A stretch of 7,666 bases of DNA from an uncultured Prevotellaceae bacterium. Its GTDB lineage: Bacteria > Bacteroidota > Bacteroidia > Bacteroidales > Bacteroidaceae. Positions 1 through 6,386 of this stretch are shown here, piece after piece (within the stretch, counting starts at the first letter, position 1; each line of letters opens with the position of its first letter). The notes beneath the pieces are model-generated. The model ran no database searches. It saw only the letters and a list, made by a program, of their open reading frames with translations, and had not been told where the DNA came from. The position numbers and the translations under genes were made by a program. The stretch spans positions 1 through 7,666 of the forward strand of contig CALELI010000141.1 in assembly GCA_937902455.1 (NCBI GenBank). The letters are read 5' to 3'.

Positions 1-1
1 G

Positions 2-34
2 ATTAATGTCTTCATTAATGTCTGATTAATGTTT
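2..34 (+). repeat. Three direct copies of ATTAATGTYT
   Basis: ATTAATGTCT occurs at 2-11 and 14-23, and ATTAATGTTT at 25-34, downstream of the ThiE-like gene. Spacing is 12 and 11 nt, not the 7-nt period of the other gaps. A weak AT-only inverted repeat (ATGTTTAAAAACAT, 30-43) overlaps the end. It is too weak to call a terminator. Confidence 0.6.
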
Positions 35-73
35 AAAAACATCCGAAACTTTAATCATATTTATTGCCGAAAA

Positions 74-643
74 TCACCCGCATGCCTTGCGGACTTTGCG
101 GAAGAAGTCGATGAGGCCTTTGTAGTCGAATGACTGATGGAAATCGAACATGTCCCATAGCGCATTTTCGAGAACTACACCTCCGAATCCTGCATCGCGG
201 AACTTCTTGATGTCGTCGAGAGTTCTTAGCTGGTGGGCAAATACCTTGTTGTCGATGACTCCTGCCATCTTATATCTGTGGAGTAACTCATCGTCAATAT
301 TTTCGGCAATGACGTAGTTGCAACGTTTCTTCCAGTAGTCAATCTCTTCTATTGTGAAACATGAACGGGTGTGGAGCCCGTCATAGCCCTTTGGCAATTC
401 AGGATGCCGCTTGGTGAGATGGATGCCTCTCAGGTCGTATTCGTCTTTGAGATAGAAGTGATCATCTGTCACAATGCGCTTGTGCCACTTCTTGTTCAGA
501 AGGGTGAGCAACCGTTCGCAGAAAATCGGCTCGGAATCGGGCTTGCAGAGATGCAGATAGTCAAGCCCTTCCTCGAACATGGCTTCGAGGATGGCATTCT
601 CTTCTACAAAGAACTGTTGACTTGTGGCAATGAGCAGTTTCAT
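74..643 (-). CDS. Divergent thiamine phosphate synthase (ThiE/TenI)-like protein, probably not a standard TMP synthase
   Basis: A 189-residue single-domain protein with the outline of the ThiE/TenI TIM barrel. ThiE joins the thiazole and pyrimidine halves of thiamine; TenI is its non-synthase relative. Visible landmarks are LHLCKP (30-35, where ThiE has a strand with a substrate-contacting Lys), TDDHF (59-63), GIHL (73-76, matching GVHL), RSCFTIEEI (93-101) and GFGGVVLENALW (152-163). Two hallmark regions are eroded. The diphosphate-binding stretch, SPIF or GPxFxTxTK in relatives, reads YVIAENIDD (110-118). The ALGGI-like strand reads FAHQL (135-139). I infer that catalysis is lost or changed. 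The ATG overlaps the clpC stop as ATGA, which fixes the start and suggests translational coupling. No other thi genes lie in the window. Automated pipelines would probably name it thiamine phosphate synthase. The fold assignment is fairly secure; the activity is not. Confidence 0.75.
   Translation of the reverse strand: MKLLIATSQQFFVEENAILEAMFEEGLDYLHLCKPDSEPIFCERLLTLLNKKWHKRIVTDDHFYLKDEYDLRGIHLTKRHPELPKGYDGLHTRSCFTIEEIDYWKKRCNYVIAENIDDELLHRYKMAGVIDNKVFAHQLRTLDDIKKFRDAGFGGVVLENALWDMFDFHQSFDYKGLIDFFRKVRKACG
640..643 (-). other. ATGA start/stop overlap coupling clpC to the ThiE-like gene
   Basis: The clpC stop TGA (642-640) and the downstream ATG (643-641) share bases in the tetranucleotide ATGA. 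This arrangement usually means re-initiation by the terminating ribosome. The two proteins are therefore probably made from one mRNA in linked amounts. Confidence 0.85.
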
Positions 644-3186
644 TGTTGTTGATGCTGAATGATGACCTTTGACGCTTCAAGTACGGCATTGAGTGTGGTA
701 CCTTGTGGCAGTTCGTTCTCTATCACGATTTCTGATATTGGGTCTTCAAGATACTTCTGTATTGCACGCCTGAGCGGACGGGCACCAAACTGACGGTCGT
801 ATCCCTTTCTTGCAATGAATTCCTTGGCCTCCTGGGAGATGACAAGCCTGAATCCCATCTCCTCCACGCGTTTGTAGAGGCCTGTGAGTTCTACGTCGAT
901 GATTTGCAGTATATCTTTCTCCTGAAGCTGGTCAAATGTGATGATTTCATCGATTCGGTTGATGAATTCAGGACTGAACTGCTTGTTGAGAGCCTTTGAT
1001 ATGACGTTCTGGCTGACATCCTTTATGTTCTTGTCAGCAGCGGAGAATCCTATTCCTACCCCAAAGTCCTTCAGTTGCCGTGTTCCGATATTGGAAGTCA
1101 TGATGATGACTGTATTGCGGAAGTCGACAGTCCTTCCATAGGAATCGGTGAGACGGCCGTCGTCCATCACTTGCAATAATATGTTGAACACATCTTGATG
1201 TGCTTTCTCCATCTCGTCGAGGAGAACGATGGAATAAGGTTTCCTCCTGACTTTCTCTGTCAGCATGCCGCCCTCTTCATAACCTACATATCCTGGAGGT
1301 GCACCAACCAGACGGCTTACTGTGAATTTTTCCATGTACTCGCTCATGTCGACTCTTACGAGTGCATCGCTGGAACCGAACATGTATTCGGCCAGTTGCT
1401 TGGCGAGGTATGTCTTGCCTACGCCTGTTGGTCCGAGGAACATGAATGTCCCAATAGGACGGTTAGGGTCTTTCAGTCCTACGCGACTTCTTTGTATGGC
1501 GCTGACCAATTTGTCGATTGCATCATCCTGTGCTATGACTTTCGATTTCAGTGCCTGGCGCATGCCTTTCATTCTGATTCCTTCATCCTGAGCCATCTTG
1601 TTGAGAGGCACTCCTGTAATGACGGAGACTGTCTCAGCCACCTTGTCGGCATCGACTATCTGCCTGTTGGCAGCAATCTCTTCCTCCCACTTGGCTCGCA
1701 TGACATCCAGCTCGTCTTTCAGGGATTTCTCCTTGTCGCGAAACTCGGCAGCCATTTCGTAGTCCTGGTCTTTCACGGCCTGTTCCTTCTTGGCCACGGC
1801 TTCATCGATGAGTGCTTCCTGATTCTCTATCTCCTTTGGTACGGATATATTGCCTATATGGACTCTCGATCCTGATTCGTCGAGCGCATCAATGGCCTTG
1901 TCTGGGAAGAACCTGTCAGTGATGTATCTGTCGGACAGGGTGACACAAGCCTTCAGGGCTTCGTCAGTATAGGTCACATTGTGGTGTGACTCATATCTGT
2001 CCTTGATGTTCCTGAGGATTTCGAGAGTCTCATCCTTTGTCGTAGGCTCCACGAGCACTTTCTGGAATCGGCGTTCGAGGGCTCCGTCCTTCTCGATGCT
2101 CTTGCGATATTCGTTGAGGGTAGTGGCACCGATGCACTGCAGTTCTCCTCTTGAGAGGGCTGGTTTCATCATGTTGGCGGCATCCATCTGGCCTGCCTGA
2201 TTGCCGGCTCCTATGAGATTGTGTATCTCGTCTATGAAGACAATGATTTCTGGGTGGTTCTTCAGTTCGTTGATGATAGAACGCATTCTTTCCTCAAACT
2301 GTCCTCTGTATTTTGTACCAGCCACCACATTAGCCATGTCGAGCGAGATGATTCTCTTCTCGAACAGCACTCTGGAGACTTTCCTTTCGTTAATTCTTAT
2401 TGCAAGCCCTTCCACGATGGCACTCTTTCCGACTCCCGGCTCGCCGATAAGGACTGGGTTGTTCTTCTTCCTTCTGGAGAGTATCTGTGCGATTCTCTCG
2501 ATTTCCTTCTCGCGTCCTACTACAGGGTCAAGTTTGCCATCGCGTGCCCTCTGTGAGATGTCTGTACCAAATGTGTCGATGGCTGGAGTGTCGGATGAGC
2601 CGCTACGTGGCTTTGTCTTAGTCGTTGTGCTGTCCGGCTTTCCCTTAGTCGGTGGTGCATGGTCTTCCTCGTCATCCTCGTCATCGAAATCCACTTCGGA
2701 CTTCACTGGGGAGATTGGTGCACTTGTCAGTGCATGGAATACCTTGTCGTAACTTATCTCGTAGTTCTTCAGGAAGGAGGTCGCGTTGGTCGTCTTGTGC
2801 TTCAGGAAACCGAGTAACAGATGCTCTACGTCCACTTCATTACTCTTCATCCCCTTTGCTTCCAGCATTCCCAGACGGAGAATGTCGGATGTCTCGTCGT
2901 CGATGACGATGTCTTCGTCGTATGGCATTGGTGCAGGTGGGAAGAGTGGGGCGGTGCGGCTGTTCTGGAAGGCTTCGTCCTTGCATTGCTGTTCCAGCTG
3001 TCCTTTGTAGGTGGCACAGTCCACAAGGAAATTCTTGCGGAGCAGGTCGGTGGCCTTGTTGTTGCCGTCCTTCAGGATGCCGAGCATAAGGTGCTCAGGT
3101 TCAATGAGGCTGTTGTGCAACCTGTTTGCCTCGTCCTTGCTATATGTGAGTATTTTCTTTACTTTTTCTGAAAATGGTAATTGCAT
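640..3186 (-). CDS. clpC: ClpC-type AAA+ unfoldase (ATP-dependent Clp protease ATP-binding subunit)
   Basis: An 848-residue class I Hsp100 unfoldase that would thread proteins into the ClpP peptidase in the cytoplasm. In order: two Clp-N repeats (about 3-55 and 82-152); an acidic then Lys/Ser/Thr/Pro-rich linker (about 162-204); AAA module D1 with Walker A GEPGVGKS (248-255), pore loop KYRG (292-295), Walker B VFIDE (316-320) and arginine finger around ERRF (371-374); a short middle domain with a UVR-like helix pair (about 457-495), typical of ClpC and unlike the long ClpB middle domain; D2 with Walker A GPTGVGKT (585-592), pore loop GYVGY (632-636), Walker B VLLDE (654-658) and sensor 2 GARPLRR (801-807). 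The IGF tripeptide (712-714) in GVGIGF sits where ClpP-docking loops occur. An in-frame TAA nine bases upstream (3195-3193) supports this ATG. No local promoter match is seen. All catalytic motifs are intact. Confidence 0.96.
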   Translation of the reverse strand: MQLPFSEKVKKILTYSKDEANRLHNSLIEPEHLMLGILKDGNNKATDLLRKNFLVDCATYKGQLEQQCKDEAFQNSRTAPLFPPAPMPYDEDIVIDDETSDILRLGMLEAKGMKSNEVDVEHLLLGFLKHKTTNATSFLKNYEISYDKVFHALTSAPISPVKSEVDFDDEDDEEDHAPPTKGKPDSTTTKTKPRSGSSDTPAIDTFGTDISQRARDGKLDPVVGREKEIERIAQILSRRKKNNPVLIGEPGVGKSAIVEGLAIRINERKVSRVLFEKRIISLDMANVVAGTKYRGQFEERMRSIINELKNHPEIIVFIDEIHNLIGAGNQAGQMDAANMMKPALSRGELQCIGATTLNEYRKSIEKDGALERRFQKVLVEPTTKDETLEILRNIKDRYESHHNVTYTDEALKACVTLSDRYITDRFFPDKAIDALDESGSRVHIGNISVPKEIENQEALIDEAVAKKEQAVKDQDYEMAAEFRDKEKSLKDELDVMRAKWEEEIAANRQIVDADKVAETVSVITGVPLNKMAQDEGIRMKGMRQALKSKVIAQDDAIDKLVSAIQRSRVGLKDPNRPIGTFMFLGPTGVGKTYLAKQLAEYMFGSSDALVRVDMSEYMEKFTVSRLVGAPPGYVGYEEGGMLTEKVRRKPYSIVLLDEMEKAHQDVFNILLQVMDDGRLTDSYGRTVDFRNTVIIMTSNIGTRQLKDFGVGIGFSAADKNIKDVSQNVISKALNKQFSPEFINRIDEIITFDQLQEKDILQIIDVELTGLYKRVEEMGFRLVISQEAKEFIARKGYDRQFGARPLRRAIQKYLEDPISEIVIENELPQGTTLNAVLEASKVIIQHQQQ

Positions 3187-3190
3187 TGAA

Positions 3191-3346
3191 ATTTATAATT
3201 TTTAATTTAGCCATTAGCTATTGGCCATTAGCCTTTCTTTATTTTATCCACTCTAAACTTTTTTGCTGACTCTAAACTATCAACTCTAAACTCTAAACTT
3301 TTCACTATTCACTATTCACTATTCACTCCGAGCGAAGCGAGGTTAG
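3191..3346. repeat. Intergenic heptad-repeat element A (peptidase-clpC gap)
   Basis: This element fills the gap between the peptidase and clpC and runs 21 bases into the peptidase coding region. It parses into 7-nt units from 3191: ATTTATA, ATTTTTA, ATTTAGC, CATTAGC, TATTGGC and so on. Later come two AACTCTA units (3282-3295) and three CACTATT units (3303-3323). It ends in CACTCCG and the hairpin block. It is homologous to the element at 4641-4789 in the same orientation. It supplies the stop codon of the peptidase (TGA, 3325-3323) and the in-frame stop just before clpC. No transposase or terminal inverted repeats are present. It resembles short tandemly repeated heptamers known from other bacteria, but the family is not identified here. 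Confidence 0.85.
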
Positions 3347-4633
3347 CCAGTTGGTAATCCGCTGGATTATCTCGTCCTTCTCTGGCATTGTCATGATGCA
3401 TGAACCATGATTGCCCGACGGCTGGACATAGACTCTCATGTTTTCTTTCCTGGAACAGTCGAGCCATCCTGCAACACCACTGGCCGACCAAGGGTCGTCA
3501 GCTCCATATATAAATATATGTGTAGGGTCCTCTTTCTTGAGGAACTTTACGGTGTGCTTGTAGAGTGTGTTGTCGAATTTGATATTCCGCAGTGAAGGTG
3601 GGAGCATTATCTTGTTGAGATATCCCTTGGTATTCTTCACTGTCATGTATTTTTTCAGTCCCTTCGTGGAATAGCCGTAGTAACCCAGTTCCCTTGCTGC
3701 CTGTACATCGAATGAAAGGTATTGGCTCGGGTAGGCGAAGTAGTCGGGCGAAGAGACGCTTACGAGATTGTAGAAGTATGCACTGTCAGAGTCCTCTGGC
3801 TTCGGCAGGCGATATTCCACGTTCGTACCATACTGCCACAGGGCGAAGGAATATTCCAGTACATCGTAGTCGTAGATTTCCTCGACAGGGAGATAGTACT
3901 TGTAGTTGTGCTTGTTACTGTATTCTATGAACATAGGCAACAGTCGTTCCTTTCTCTTCAGGAACTCCTGCTGAGTCGCCAGGACCTTTGCCCTTGCCTC
4001 TTTCGTGCCGACCTGCTTGCCGAGGAAAATCTCGTGGCGGCCATCTTCTACACTCTTGTTGAGCGGACCGACGTAGCTGACGCTTACGTCTACGTCGTCC
4101 GGGTAGTATGCCCGGTAGAAGGTGGTTGTCTGTCCGCCTTTACTCACTCCCGTGGAAATCCACTTGCCGTCGAGCACCTTTCCGATGGTGGTGCGTACGT
4201 TGTGGAGGTCGCGCAGAGAGTTGGCTACAGTGAGATAGTCCCAGTTGCAAGGCTGGGGAATACTCTCGGCAAAGTACCTGTATTCGCACACTACGATGTT
4301 TGCGTCGAAGAGACGTGTCAGTTCCACTTCGTAGTTCGGATTCATGGCATAGCCTGCTTCATATCCTTCTGTCACAATGACGGTCGGACGGTCGTAGCCA
4401 CGGAATCCAACGAAAATCCTCTCGCTGAACACTCCTTTGTCGGCGTTGTCACCATCCACGAACTGCTGGATCTTCATCACGTACTTCTCCTTGAAGCGTG
4501 AACTTTCCAGTTTCCTGACGTCACTGATACCTGGCAGGGCCTTCAGCCTGTCGGCAAATTCCGTCTGTGCGAATCCGGAAAGACCCACCAGCCATACCAG
4601 AACTGATAATGCGAATACTTTGATGCTGCTCAT
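3323..4633 (-). CDS. Secreted S37-family serine aminopeptidase (PS-10 / tripeptidyl aminopeptidase type)
   Basis: A 436-residue predicted exported hydrolase. The N-terminus has a signal peptide: Lys at 5, a hydrophobic core at about 6-20, and a probable cleavage after GFA (20-22) before QTEF. The alpha/beta-hydrolase nucleophile elbow GVSKGG (162-167) gives Ser164. Downstream, GADDPWSASG (377-386) gives the likely acid Asp380, and GNHGS (407-411) gives His409. The order Ser, Asp, His and the DPW context match peptidase family S37, whose members remove tripeptides from N-termini. It probably acts in the periplasm or at the cell surface in peptide scavenging, which is an inference. The codon before the ATG is an in-frame TAA, so the start is firm. 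The last seven residues, LTSLRSE, are encoded by the adjacent repeat element. The gene sits between two homologous heptad elements, and no clear promoter is visible upstream. Confidence 0.87.
   Translation of the reverse strand: MSSIKVFALSVLVWLVGLSGFAQTEFADRLKALPGISDVRKLESSRFKEKYVMKIQQFVDGDNADKGVFSERIFVGFRGYDRPTVIVTEGYEAGYAMNPNYEVELTRLFDANIVVCEYRYFAESIPQPCNWDYLTVANSLRDLHNVRTTIGKVLDGKWISTGVSKGGQTTTFYRAYYPDDVDVSVSYVGPLNKSVEDGRHEIFLGKQVGTKEARAKVLATQQEFLKRKERLLPMFIEYSNKHNYKYYLPVEEIYDYDVLEYSFALWQYGTNVEYRLPKPEDSDSAYFYNLVSVSSPDYFAYPSQYLSFDVQAARELGYYGYSTKGLKKYMTVKNTKGYLNKIMLPPSLRNIKFDNTLYKHTVKFLKKEDPTHIFIYGADDPWSASGVAGWLDCSRKENMRVYVQPSGNHGSCIMTMPEKDEIIQRITNWLTSLRSE
3328..3342 (+). repeat. GCGAAGC mini-hairpin at the end of element A
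   Basis: CCGAGCGAAGCGAGG can fold on the plus strand. It makes two C-G pairs, tandem G.A/A.G mismatches, a G-C and a C-G pair, and a GAA loop. The core d(GCGAAGC) is known as an exceptionally stable DNA mini-hairpin, and tandem GA pairs can stack well. The complementary strand would have T.C mismatches and a TTC loop instead, so the structure should favour one strand. It is within the peptidase coding sequence. Confidence 0.65.
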
Positions 4634-4640
4634 TTATTTA

Positions 4641-4789
4641 ATTCATAATTCACAATTCATAATTCATAATTTAGCCATTAGCCATTGGCTGTTAGCCTTT
4701 CTTTATTCTATCCACTCTAAACTATTTCGCTGGCTCTAAACTATTCACTATTCACTTTTCTCTTTTCACTCCGAGCGAAGCGAGGTTAG
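4641..4789. repeat. Intergenic heptad-repeat element B (proS-peptidase gap)
   Basis: This element fills the proS-peptidase gap and overlaps the proS stop. In 7-nt units from 4641 it reads ATTCATA, ATTCACA, ATTCATA, ATTCATA, then ATTTAGC, CATTAGC, CATTGGC, TGTTAGC and onward, ending in CACTCCG and the hairpin block. From ATTTAGC to GGCTCTA it aligns unit for unit with element A with point changes only. The segment from GGCTCTA to CACTCCG is six units here and nine in A, a 21-bp difference. The leading ATT units number four here and two in A. The last 25 bases (4765-4789) are identical to 3322-3346. The proS stop TAA (4788-4786) lies inside this shared block. Confidence 0.85.
4771..4785 (+). 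repeat. GCGAAGC mini-hairpin at the end of element B
   Basis: The same 15 bases as at 3328-3342, but here they lie immediately 3' of the proS stop codon rather than inside a coding region. The position just past a stop suggests an mRNA 3'-end or replication-strand role. However, the transcript-sense strand (CCTCGCTTCGCTCGG) folds less well than the opposite strand, and no U-tract follows it directly. Confidence 0.65.
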
Positions 4790-6270
4790 TATGCTTTTGC
4801 AATGAGCACCTTGCTTACTGCAGGCTTGCCCGTTACCATGTCTGTACCAGGATTGCTCTGATCTACTCCGAATGGTACGCAGCGGATAGTGGCCTGAGTC
4901 TCTTCCTTGATCTTTGCCTCTGTCTCGGCTGTGCCGTCCCAAGGGCAGAGGAAGAATCCACCGTCCTGAATCTTCTGCTTGAACTCTTCGTAGTCGTTGC
5001 ACTCGTAGATATGAGCATCGCGGAATGCCACTGCCTTCTTGAAGATATTGTCCTGAATGTCGTCCAGGAGCTTTTCTACATAGTCTTCGATGCCTTCTAT
5101 GCTGACGGTCTCCTTTTCGAGAGTGTCGCGGCGCATCACTTCTACAGTTCCGTTCTCAAGGTCTCTTGCACCGATGACGAGACGTACAGGGATTCCCTTC
5201 AGTTCATAGTCGGCAAACTTGAATCCAGGACGTTTCTGGTCGTCGTTGTCGTATTTCACTGTGATTCCCTTCGCCTTCAGAGTGTCGCAGATACCAGCCA
5301 CCTTGCTGTTGATGGCTTCGAGCTGTTCGTCGGTCTTCCAGATAGGAACGATGACAACCTGTATTGGAGCAAGCTTTGGAGGCAGGACCAGTCCGTTGTC
5401 GTCGGAGTGGGTCATGATGAGGGCGCCCATCAGTCGTGTGCTTACGCCCCAGCTTGTTGCCCATGCATATTCCTGTTCCTGGTTCTTGTTGAGGAACGAC
5501 ACTTCGAAGGCTTTGCCGAAGTTCTGTCCGAGGAAGTGGCTCGTACCACTCTGCAGAGCCTTTCCGTCCTGCATCATGGCTTCGATGGTGTAGGTGTCGA
5601 GTGCTCCTGCGAAACGCTCGGTCTCGCTCTTTACACCCTGGACAACTGGTACTGCCATGTAGTTTTCCACGAAGTCAGCATATACTTTCAGCATCATCTT
5701 TGCACGGTCCTCTGCCTCTTCCCTTGTGGCATGGGCTGTGTGACCTTCCTGCCAGAGGAATTCGCTCGTACGGAGGAACAGACGGGTACGCATCTCCCAT
5801 CTCATCACGTTACACCACTGGTTGCACAGGATTGGCAGGTCTCTGTACGACTTCACCCAGTTCTTGTACGTGTTCCAGATGATGGTCTCGCTTGTAGGAC
5901 GGATGATGAGTTCCTCCTCGAGCTTTGCATCTGGGTCAACTACGACACCGTCATGAGTGTCGTTGGTCTTCAGGCGATAGTGAGTCACTACCGCACATTC
6001 CTTTGCGAAACCCTCCACGTGTTCAGCTTCCTTACTCAGGAAGGATTTCGGAATGAGAAGTGGGAAGTAAGCGTTTGTGACACCTGTCTCCTTGAATTTC
6101 TTGTCGAGAATACCTTGGATTTTCTCCCATATTGCGTAGCCGTAAGGACGGATGCACATACATCCTCTTACATCAGCCTGTTCAGCCAGTTCAGCCTTCA
6201 CTACCAGTTCATTGTACCACTGAGAATAATTCTCGCTACGCTTTGTCAAGTCTTTTAATTCCTTAGCCAT
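4786..6270 (-). CDS. proS: Prolyl-tRNA synthetase, compact archaeal/eukaryote-type
   Basis: Charges tRNA-Pro with proline in the cytoplasm. At 494 residues it is the short form, lacking the large editing insertion of the roughly 570-residue E. coli-type enzyme. Class II landmarks are RPTSET (124-129), motif 2 RWEMRTR with RTSEFLWQEGHTAH (157-180), and motif 3 GVSTRLMGALIMTHSDD (275-291). An anticodon-binding domain starts near 300 (APIQVVIVPI). A C-terminal domain at about 400-494 contains IKEETQATIRCVPF (454-467). The protein ends in Tyr (KAY), as in the Thermus-type enzyme, whose C-terminal Tyr reaches the active site. Of the cysteines expected for the C-terminal zinc site, I see C424, C442 and C464, but not the second Cys of the usual CxxxCE pattern. 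A consensus -7 box lies 62 nt upstream of the ATG. The stop falls within repeat element B. Confidence 0.97.
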   Translation of the reverse strand: MAKELKDLTKRSENYSQWYNELVVKAELAEQADVRGCMCIRPYGYAIWEKIQGILDKKFKETGVTNAYFPLLIPKSFLSKEAEHVEGFAKECAVVTHYRLKTNDTHDGVVVDPDAKLEEELIIRPTSETIIWNTYKNWVKSYRDLPILCNQWCNVMRWEMRTRLFLRTSEFLWQEGHTAHATREEAEDRAKMMLKVYADFVENYMAVPVVQGVKSETERFAGALDTYTIEAMMQDGKALQSGTSHFLGQNFGKAFEVSFLNKNQEQEYAWATSWGVSTRLMGALIMTHSDDNGLVLPPKLAPIQVVIVPIWKTDEQLEAINSKVAGICDTLKAKGITVKYDNDDQKRPGFKFADYELKGIPVRLVIGARDLENGTVEVMRRDTLEKETVSIEGIEDYVEKLLDDIQDNIFKKAVAFRDAHIYECNDYEEFKQKIQDGGFFLCPWDGTAETEAKIKEETQATIRCVPFGVDQSNPGTDMVTGKPAVSKVLIAKAY

Positions 6271-6331
6271 ATTTATGTCTGTTTGTTTTTATTTGTATTT
6301 TCTTTCAGTCTTTGTAGTTTCAATCTGGGTA

Positions 6332-6339
6332 CAAAGGTA
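6332..6339 (-). promoter_or_regulatory. Bacteroidetes-type -7 box for proS
   Basis: The minus strand reads TACCTTTG, a full match to the Bacteroidetes TAnnTTTG element. The transcript would begin a few bases downstream, near 6325, giving a leader of about 55 nt. The leader's last 30 or so bases are A-rich with no Shine-Dalgarno, as is common in this phylum. A TTTG -33 element at the usual spacing is not seen; that position holds TTCA within 7-nt repeats. Confidence 0.7.
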
Positions 6340-6345
6340 GTAAAA

Positions 6346-6373
6346 AAATGAATATTGAAGAATGAAAAATGAA
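6346..6373 (-). repeat. Four-unit TTCATTY-like heptad tract in the proS promoter
   Basis: On the minus strand the bases upstream of the proS -7 box parse as TTCATTT, TTCATTC, TTCAATA, TTCATTT and then TTTTACT, which runs into the -7 box. The tract therefore occupies both the -33 position and the promoter spacer. It uses the same unit as the tract at 7593-7660, but in the opposite orientation. Confidence 0.7.
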
Positions 6374-6386
6374 TTTTTTTACTGCC

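Noticed and set aside
30..43. Terminator after the ThiE-like gene
   Set aside because: The inverted repeat is A/T-rich with only about five to six weak pairs. It is probably not stable enough.
1195..1875. 226-codon plus-strand open frame
   Set aside because: Antisense to the conserved D2 module of clpC. It has no motif of its own.
3301..3346. Intrinsic terminator after the peptidase
   Set aside because: The stem is short and mismatched on the transcript strand, lies inside the coding region, and has no following U-tract.
3722..4501. 259-codon plus-strand open frame
   Set aside because: Antisense to the S37 peptidase, which has a signal peptide and catalytic motifs. The plus-strand product has no domain features.
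3191..4789. Insertion sequence or composite transposon around the peptidase
   Set aside because: No transposase, terminal inverted repeats or target duplications are visible. The flanks are heptad repeats.
4766..5002. 78-codon minus-strand frame ending in LTSLRSE
   Set aside because: It is an alternative frame of the proS 3' end. It gains the tail only because the repeat block encodes LTSLRSE in that frame. It is useful as a sign of the repeat, not as a gene.
5011..6258. 415-codon open frame on the plus strand
   Set aside because: It is exactly antisense to proS, has no recognisable motifs, is Cys/Phe/Val-rich, and follows from the codon bias of a highly expressed gene.
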